Shown here: positions 59,393-64,000 of the stretch, in pieces | How the letters are laid out: every line of letters starts with the position of its first letter | Numbering within the stretch: position 1 is the stretch's first letter | Origin: Pseudonocardia sp. 73-21 | Lineage (GTDB): Bacteria; Actinomycetota; Actinomycetes; Mycobacteriales; Pseudonocardiaceae | Assembly: GCF_001899645.1 (NCBI RefSeq) | Contig: NZ_MKVV01000038.1 | Span: 49,771 to 113,770, forward strand | Reading direction: 5' to 3' | Length of the DNA stretch: 64,000 nt | Program-made: the position numbers and the translations under genes | The notes under the pieces: model-generated | The model's input: the letters and a program-made list of their open reading frames with translations, nothing else | The model's database searches: none | What the model was told of the DNA's origin: nothing

Positions 59393-61183
59393 TCAGACCG
59401 CGATGACCGTGGGGACGATCATGGGCCGCCTCCGGTAGGTCTCCCCCACCCACTTGCCCACCACGCGCCGCACCTGCTGCGCGATGCGGTGGGTGTCGGT
59501 GATGCCGTCGGACTCGGTGCGCGAGAGCTCCGCCTCGATCAGCGGCAGCACCGCCTCCAGCGCCTTCGGGTCCTCGGAGAAGCCCCGGCCCGACATCGTC
59601 GGTGAGGCGACGGCGCGGCCCGTGGTGGCGTCGATGGCGATGGTGATGGAGATGAACCCGCCCTCACCGAGCACCAGGCGGTCGGCCAGCGTCGGCTGCT
59701 CGATGTCGCCGGTGGACACGCCGTCGACGTAGGCGCGCCCCACGGGCAGCCGCCCGGTGATCATCGCCTTGCCGTCGATGAGGTCGACCGTGACGCCGTT
59801 CTCGGTGAGCACCACCGCGTCGGGCGACACCCCGGTCTGGATCGCCAGCTCGGAGTTGGCGCGCAGGTGGCGCCACTCGCCGTGCACCGGCATGACGTTG
59901 CTCGGTCGCACCGCGTTGTAGAGGTACAGCAGCTCCCCGGCGTAGGCGTGGCCGGAGACGTGCACGTTGGCGTTGCGGTTGTCGATGACCTTGATGCCCG
60001 CGCGGCGCAGCCGGTTGACCACGCCGAAAACAGCGTGCTCGTTGCCCGGGATGAGCGAGCTGGACAGGATCACCGTGTCGGTGGAGCGCATCTGGAACGT
60101 GCGGTGCTCGCCGCGGGTGATGCGCGACAGCGCCGCCATCGGCTCGCCCTGCGACCCGGTGCACACGACGAGCACCTGCTCGTCGGGCAGCTCGTCGACG
60201 TCGTCGATGGAGACCATCGTGCCGTCGGGCACCGTCAGCAGGCCCAGGTCGGTGGCGATCTCCATGTTGCGCAGCATCGAGCGGCCCAGCAGGCACACCC
60301 GGCGGCCGTGGATCACGGCGCCGTCGATGATCTGCTGCACGCGGTGCACGTTGCTCGCGAAGCACGCGACGAACGCGCGGCCCGTGGCCTGGCCGATGGC
60401 CGCGGCGAGGCTCGGCCCGAGCGTGGCCTCCGACGGCGAGACCCCGGGGGTGTCGGCGTTGGTGGAATCGCACAGGAACAGGTCGACGCCCTCGTCACCC
60501 AGCCGGGAGAACCCGGGCAGGTCGGTGAGGCGGCCGTCGAGCGGCACCTGGTCGAGCTTGATGTCGCCGGTGTGCAGGATGACGCCGGCCGGCGTGCGGA
60601 CGGCCACCGCGAGGCACTGCGGGATGGAGTGGGCGACGGCGAAGTACTCGCACTCGAACGTGCCGTGGCGCAGCCGGTCGCCCTCGTTCACCTCCAGCAT
60701 GTGCGGGGTGATGCGGTGCTCCTTGCACTTGGCCGCCACCAGCGCGAGCGTGAACGGCGAGCCCACGACGAGCAGGTCGGGCCGCTCGCGCAGCAGGTAG
60801 GGCACCGCGCCGATGTGGTCCTCGTGGCCGTGGGTGAGCACGAGGGCGTCGATGTCGCCGAGGCGCTCCAGGATGGGCCGGAAGTCGGGCAGGATCAGGT
60901 CGACCCCGGGGGCGTCGGCGTCGGGGAACAGCACCCCGGCGTCGATGATCAGCAGGCGGCCCTCGTACTCGAAGACCGTCATGTTGCGACCGATCTCGGA
61001 GATGCCGCCGAGGGCGACGACGCGCAGCCCGCCCTCGGGCAGGGGCCCGGGCGGCTGGGTGGGCAGGCCGGGGAGCAGCGCTTCCTCGACGGGAGGCTGC
61101 TGTATGGACCGGTCGCGCCGGTTACCGGGACGCGAACGGCGGTCCGACCGGTTGCGGTCGGACCGTGCGGGTGGACGGCTCAA
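59393..61183 (-). CDS. rnj: Ribonuclease J
   Basis: A 596-residue metallo-beta-lactamase/beta-CASP nuclease with 5'-3' exo- and endonuclease activity. Motifs are GGISEIGRNMTVFEYEGRLLIID, the metal-binding HGHEDHIGAVPYLL, HSIPQCLAVAVRTPAGVILHTGDIKLD, the beta-CASP part (FASNVHRVQQII) and PVHGEWRHLRANSELA. The basic N-terminal tail (SRPPARSDRNRSDRRSRPGNRRDRS) is typical of actinobacterial RNase J. The start is a TTG at 61183 with GAGGAA 6 bases before it; no better ATG or GTG precedes the conserved part. It is downstream of dapA as in Rv2753c-Rv2752c. Confidence 0.93.
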   Translation of the reverse strand: MSRPPARSDRNRSDRRSRPGNRRDRSIQQPPVEEALLPGLPTQPPGPLPEGGLRVVALGGISEIGRNMTVFEYEGRLLIIDAGVLFPDADAPGVDLILPDFRPILERLGDIDALVLTHGHEDHIGAVPYLLRERPDLLVVGSPFTLALVAAKCKEHRITPHMLEVNEGDRLRHGTFECEYFAVAHSIPQCLAVAVRTPAGVILHTGDIKLDQVPLDGRLTDLPGFSRLGDEGVDLFLCDSTNADTPGVSPSEATLGPSLAAAIGQATGRAFVACFASNVHRVQQIIDGAVIHGRRVCLLGRSMLRNMEIATDLGLLTVPDGTMVSIDDVDELPDEQVLVVCTGSQGEPMAALSRITRGEHRTFQMRSTDTVILSSSLIPGNEHAVFGVVNRLRRAGIKVIDNRNANVHVSGHAYAGELLYLYNAVRPSNVMPVHGEWRHLRANSELAIQTGVSPDAVVLTENGVTVDLIDGKAMITGRLPVGRAYVDGVSTGDIEQPTLADRLVLGEGGFISITIAIDATTGRAVASPTMSGRGFSEDPKALEAVLPLIEAELSRTESDGITDTHRIAQQVRRVVGKWVGETYRRRPMIVPTVIAV

Positions 61184-61253
61184 GAATGGTTCCTCGTTAC
61201 TACTCGGTGCGGAGTGGCGCCGCTCGGCGCCCGTTCTCAGAAATCTGTGGTGG

Positions 61254-62246
61254 TCACCGGTAGGCGACCTCGGCGCCGAGGTCGACGGCCGCGCGGGACC
61301 CGAGGGCCCCGTAGCCGCGATCGGCGCGGTGCCTGTCGTCGAGCGCCACCCCGGCCGCACCCAGGTCGGCGGCGATCGCGGCGACCTGCTCCGGCGTGGC
61401 GGGCGGCAGCGGGAGCCGCGGGTCGCCGACGTCGAGGCCGCGCAGCCGCAGCGCCGTCTTGGCGAAGACCGCTCCGCCGACGCGTCCCATCGCCCGGATC
61501 ACCGGGAGCATGGAGGCGTTGATGGACCGTGCGCGCTCGATCTCCCCGGCCTCGAACGCGTCGATCATCGCGCGGAGCCGGTCGGCCACGACGTGACCGG
61601 TGACGCTGACGAAACCGGCCCCTCCCACCGACAGCCACGGCAGGTTGACCGGATCGTCGCCCGAATAGTAGGCCAGCGACGTGGTGGCCAGCACCTCGGT
61701 GCCGACGCGCAGGTCGTTGCGGGCGTCCTTGACGGCCACGATGCGGGGGTGCTCGGCGAGGCGCTGCAGCGTCTCCAGCTCGATGGGGATGACGCTGCGC
61801 GGCGGGATGTCGTAGAGCATGACCGGCAGCCCGGTGGCGTCGGCGATGGCCGTGAAGTGCAGCACGAGGCCCGACTGCGGCGGTCGCGAGTAGTACGGGG
61901 TGACCGACAGCAGCCCGTGGGCACCGGCCTTCTCGGCCTCCCGCGCCAGGTGCACGCTGTGGGCGGTGTCATAGGTGCCGGCGCCCGCCACCACCGTGGC
62001 ACGCTCCCCCACCGCCGACACGACGGCCCGCACCGCCGCCGACTTCTCCTCGTCGGTGGTGGTGGGGCCCTCGCCCGTGGTGCCGTTGACGACGAGGCCG
62101 TCGGCGCCCAGATCCACCAGGTGCGCCGCCAGTTCCTCGGTGCGGGCCAGGTCCAGGGCGCCGTCGGCGTCGAAGGGCGTGGCCATCGCGATCAGGACCC
62201 GGCCGAACGGGCGGCTCGGCTGACGCTGGTCGGCGGCGCTACTCAT
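61254..62246 (-). CDS. dapA: 4-hydroxy-tetrahydrodipicolinate synthase
   Basis: A 330-residue class I aldolase that condenses pyruvate with aspartate semialdehyde in lysine/diaminopimelate synthesis. Motifs are VNGTTGEGPTTTDEEK, the catalytic Tyr in SVTPYYSRPPQ, and the Schiff-base lysine in RIVAVKDARNDLR. The C-terminal 30 residues (DDRHRADRGYGALGSRAAVD) extend slightly beyond the usual end. TACCGT lies 6 bases before the ATG, so the mRNA is probably leaderless. It is followed by rnj after 70 bases. Confidence 0.94.
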   Translation of the reverse strand: MSSAADQRQPSRPFGRVLIAMATPFDADGALDLARTEELAAHLVDLGADGLVVNGTTGEGPTTTDEEKSAAVRAVVSAVGERATVVAGAGTYDTAHSVHLAREAEKAGAHGLLSVTPYYSRPPQSGLVLHFTAIADATGLPVMLYDIPPRSVIPIELETLQRLAEHPRIVAVKDARNDLRVGTEVLATTSLAYYSGDDPVNLPWLSVGGAGFVSVTGHVVADRLRAMIDAFEAGEIERARSINASMLPVIRAMGRVGGAVFAKTALRLRGLDVGDPRLPLPPATPEQVAAIAADLGAAGVALDDRHRADRGYGALGSRAAVDLGAEVAYR

Positions 62247-62252
62247 ACCCTG

Positions 62253-62258
62253 ACGGTA
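62253..62258 (-). promoter_or_regulatory. -10 box (TACCGT) of a leaderless dapA transcript
   Basis: TACCGT on the minus strand is followed by CAGGGT and then the dapA ATG at 62246, the same 6-base spacing as at ftsK and DUF3046. Confidence 0.6.
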
Positions 62259-62294
62259 CCGCCCGGGCCCGACAGAGCCAGGAGGGTGCTGAAG

Positions 62295-62321
62295 AACGCC
62301 GGCCGTAGCGAGCGGCGTTCA
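62295..62321 (-). terminator. Hairpin downstream of the TIGR03085 gene
   Basis: GAACGCCG (62295-62302) and CGGCGTTC (62314-62321) pair exactly around an 11-base loop. It lies 80 bases past the stop of the minus-strand gene at 62402 and ahead of the dapA promoter. Confidence 0.55.
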
Positions 62322-62401
62322 GGTGGTGTCATCGCAAGGCGGGCAGGTGCGAGGGCGCCGCCTGGGCGTCGCGCAGTAGGCCCGAGTCCTTCAGCGCGCT
62401 C

Positions 62402-63028
62402 CTAGATGCCGCGCCCTGCCGACCGGAAGGCCGCCACCGCCGCGGCGTCGCCCTCGACCTCGACGCGCACGGCGTCGCGACCGAAGCCGAAGAGCACCAG
62501 CTCGGCCGGTTCCCCGACGAGGGTGACCACGCCGGAGCCGGTGGTGACCACGTGCTGCTCCCCCGACGGGCGGCGCAGCACGACCCCGGGCGTGGCGCTG
62601 CGGAACAGCATGCGACCCATCCGCTGGAGCAGCGCCCACAGCTCGGCGTCGCGGGCGGGGTCGGCCGGGCGGGGCTCCCAGCCCGGCTCGCCGCGGCGCA
62701 CGTCCTCGTGGTGGACGAAGAGCTCACCACCGTTGCCGAGCTTGTCGACGGCCGGGATGCGGAACGGGGACCAGGCCGGCGCGCCGGCGCGCAGCAGCCC
62801 CACGGCGTCCGACCAGGGCATGGGCTCGTAACCGGCCATCGCCCGGTCCGTGACGGAGGCGAGAGCAGGCACGAACATCCCGATCGACGCCCACGGCTGG
62901 CGTTCGCGCACCAGCAGGTGGTCCAGGAGGTCGCGCGTGGTCCAGCCCTCGCACAGGGTGGGCCGGTCGGGCCCCACCTTCTCGAACTCGTCGCAGATCG
63001 CCGCACGTTCGTCGACAGCCAGGCTCAT
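62402..63028 (-). CDS. TIGR03085-type metal-binding (DinB/maleylpyruvate isomerase-like) protein
   Basis: A 208-residue protein of the mycothiol-linked DinB-like superfamily. It starts MSLAVDERAAICDEFEKVGPDRPTLCEGWTTRDLLDHLLVRE, with the characteristic LCEGWTTRDLLDHL helix supplying a metal-binding His. A second set lies in GELFVHHEDVRRGEPGW. The C-terminal part (GVVLRRPSGEQHVVTTGSGVVTLVGEPAELVLFGFGR) is an SCP2-like domain. The biochemical role is unknown. Its ATG overlaps the stop of the broken phosphatase-family gene upstream (ATGA). Confidence 0.87.
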   Translation of the reverse strand: MSLAVDERAAICDEFEKVGPDRPTLCEGWTTRDLLDHLLVRERQPWASIGMFVPALASVTDRAMAGYEPMPWSDAVGLLRAGAPAWSPFRIPAVDKLGNGGELFVHHEDVRRGEPGWEPRPADPARDAELWALLQRMGRMLFRSATPGVVLRRPSGEQHVVTTGSGVVTLVGEPAELVLFGFGRDAVRVEVEGDAAAVAAFRSAGRGI

Positions 63029-63930
63029 GAGGCCGACCCTACGCACGGACCGACGGTGGCCGTCACGCCGCGGTGGTCCGATCCGGGCAGACCGATCTGC
63101 CGGGCGCCCTCGCCGCACCAGCCGGGACCGACCAGCAGGTGGTCGATCCGCAGCAGCAGCGGCAGCCACTTGCCGGTGGAGGTGTACGACACGGCGCCGG
63201 CCCGGGCCGCGTCCACGAGCTGCGTGGGGCCCACGAGGAGGCGGTAGTCCCGGCCGCGGTCGGACGAGTTGAGGTCGCCGGCCACCACCACCGGGCCCGG
63301 CTCGGCGGCGATGCGGGCCGCCAGCGCCGTCATGATCGCGTGGTGTTCGGCGACGGTGGCCTGGTAGCCGCCCTCGTCGGTCAGCCAGGGCCGGGGCACG
63401 TGCAGGCCGTAGACGACGAACGGACCCGCGGGCGCGTCCACCTGCACCCGCAGCCCCGGCAGCGCCGGTCCGGGGCCCTCCAGCCGCCGGATCGGGAACC
63501 GGCTGAAGACGGCGACGTCGGGACCGCCCAGCCCGGTCTCGCGGTAGGGTAGTCGAGCGCGAGCGCGGGCGTGTACTCCGACACCACCAGCACGTCCGGG
63601 CGGGCGGCGAGCAGCGCGGCGCCGGGGGTGCCGACGCCCATGACGTTGGCGGCCCCGACGGTGACGGCCGCGCCCGGCGTCACGGTGCCGTCGTCGGCCG
63701 GGAGCCACGGCCCAGTGACGGTGACGACGCCCATCACCAGGGCGGACGCGGCCGGCAGCAGCCACGCCCGACGGCGCCGGGCGGCCACGACCGCGGCGAC
63801 GACCCCGGCGACGACGACCGCGGCGACGAGGACCGGGAGCAGGATGGCGACGACGTCACCCGCCACGCCCAGGACGTCACGCAGCAGGAACCAGGACCAG
63901 GGAACAGCCGCGACGACGGCTGCCGCGGCT
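63025..63930 (-). pseudogene. Endonuclease/exonuclease/phosphatase-family membrane protein, frameshifted and IS-truncated
   Basis: The C-terminal EEP domain reads GGPDVAVFSRFPIRRL, VYGLHVPRPWLTDEGGY, VVVAGDLNSSDRGRDYRLL, IDHLLVGPGW and GSDHRGVTATV. Upstream, in another frame, is a membrane part (VAILLPVLVAAVVVAGVVAAVVAARRRR, AASALVMGVVTVTGPWL) and LVVSEYTPALALDYP. The two join if one base is restored near 63547 (YP-YRETGLGG). The frame continues past 63870 (AAAAVVAAVPWSWFLLRDVLG) but is cut at a CTAG at 63929-63932 where a mobile-element end begins, so the natural start is lost. Confidence 0.78.
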
Positions 63931-63931
63931 A

Positions 63932-64000
63932 GTGTCCTGAGTCATTAGTTTGTGGTCGATTGCTAGCGTGTGGCATGGCCGAACGGGGACCGAAGCCGGC
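63932..64000 (+). mobile_element. Left end of an IS630-type insertion sequence
   Basis: The sequence from 63932 (GTGTCCTGAGTCATTAGTTT) breaks into the EEP-family gene at CTAG, the classic IS630 target in which TA is duplicated. Forty-three bases in, a gene starts MAERGPKPA, as in many actinobacterial IS630-family transposases. The element runs off the right edge, so the terminal repeats and the second TA cannot be compared. The family call rests on the target and the nine visible residues. Confidence 0.55.
63975..64000 (+). CDS. Transposase, first nine residues (IS630-like)
   Basis: ATG at 63975 opens MAERGPKPA and the frame is still open at the window end. TAGCGT at 63964-63969, 5 bases before the ATG, could be a -10 box. 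The N-terminus resembles IS630-type transposases, but eight codons cannot prove it. Confidence 0.5.

Overview
The window is chromosomal DNA of a very GC-rich actinobacterium, most likely a Pseudonocardia-like member of the Pseudonocardiales. The evidence is the strong GC bias at third codon positions, the many GTG starts, a homologue of the mycothiol-dependent reductase Rv2466c, and gene neighbourhoods that match Mycobacterium tuberculosis. The matching neighbourhoods are recX-recA-DUF3046, clgR-pspA, pgsA, argA and ftsK near rnj-dapA (the Rv2736c-Rv2753c region), plus lrp/lat/aldehyde dehydrogenase and lhr (the Rv3290c-Rv3296 region). No rRNA, tRNA or CRISPR array was seen.

Layout. 1-2.6 kb: a partial PPOX-type protein, an epimerase and an AraC regulator that each carry a single-base frameshift, and two small genes. 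2.7-9.7 kb: two different succinate dehydrogenase operons in tandem on the minus strand. The first is a mycobacterial Sdh1-type sdhC-sdhA-sdhB, the second a cytochrome b558-type sdhCAB, and a LysR gene diverges from the second. 10.8-21.3 kb: a thioredoxin-fold protein, recX-recA with both a LexA box and a PafBC-type (RecA-NDp) promoter, DUF3046, a CoA transferase, hemerythrin and the giant helicase Lhr. 21.4-36.1 kb: yidD, then an accessory catabolic island. The island holds two TetR genes, two CoA ligases, a nitroreductase-like protein, a Baeyer-Villiger monooxygenase, an LLM flavin oxidoreductase, a DUF35-thiolase-P450 operon and an SDR. It is followed by a second yidC-like gene and a wrecked ABC ATPase gene.

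36.2-46.3 kb: nei, pspA-clgR, pgsA-rimO, argA, an AraC gene, a YceI protein and ftsK. 46.5-49.5 kb: a compact minus-strand unit encoding a 39-residue Ser/Arg-rich peptide, an ABC exporter and a protein kinase. This is the best candidate for an undescribed system. 49.7-53.1 kb: lysine catabolism, with an Lrp gene divergent from lat-aldehyde dehydrogenase. 53.2-59.3 kb: a putrescine/spermidine region with an Lrp gene and an intact potDABC uptake operon, flanked by a decayed aminotransferase and a decayed amino-acid permease. 59.4-64 kb: rnj, dapA, a TIGR03085 protein, and an endonuclease/exonuclease/phosphatase-family gene cut by what looks like the end of an IS630-type element at a CTAG target.

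Three themes cross the window. Three near-identical 48-60 bp repeats sit at junctions between co-directional genes. At least seven genes appear to start leaderless, with a TANNNT box 6-7 bases before the start codon. Nine genes are broken by frameshifts or deletions; some may be assembly errors, but others (a 22-bp tandem duplication, internal deletions, an IS insertion) look like real decay.
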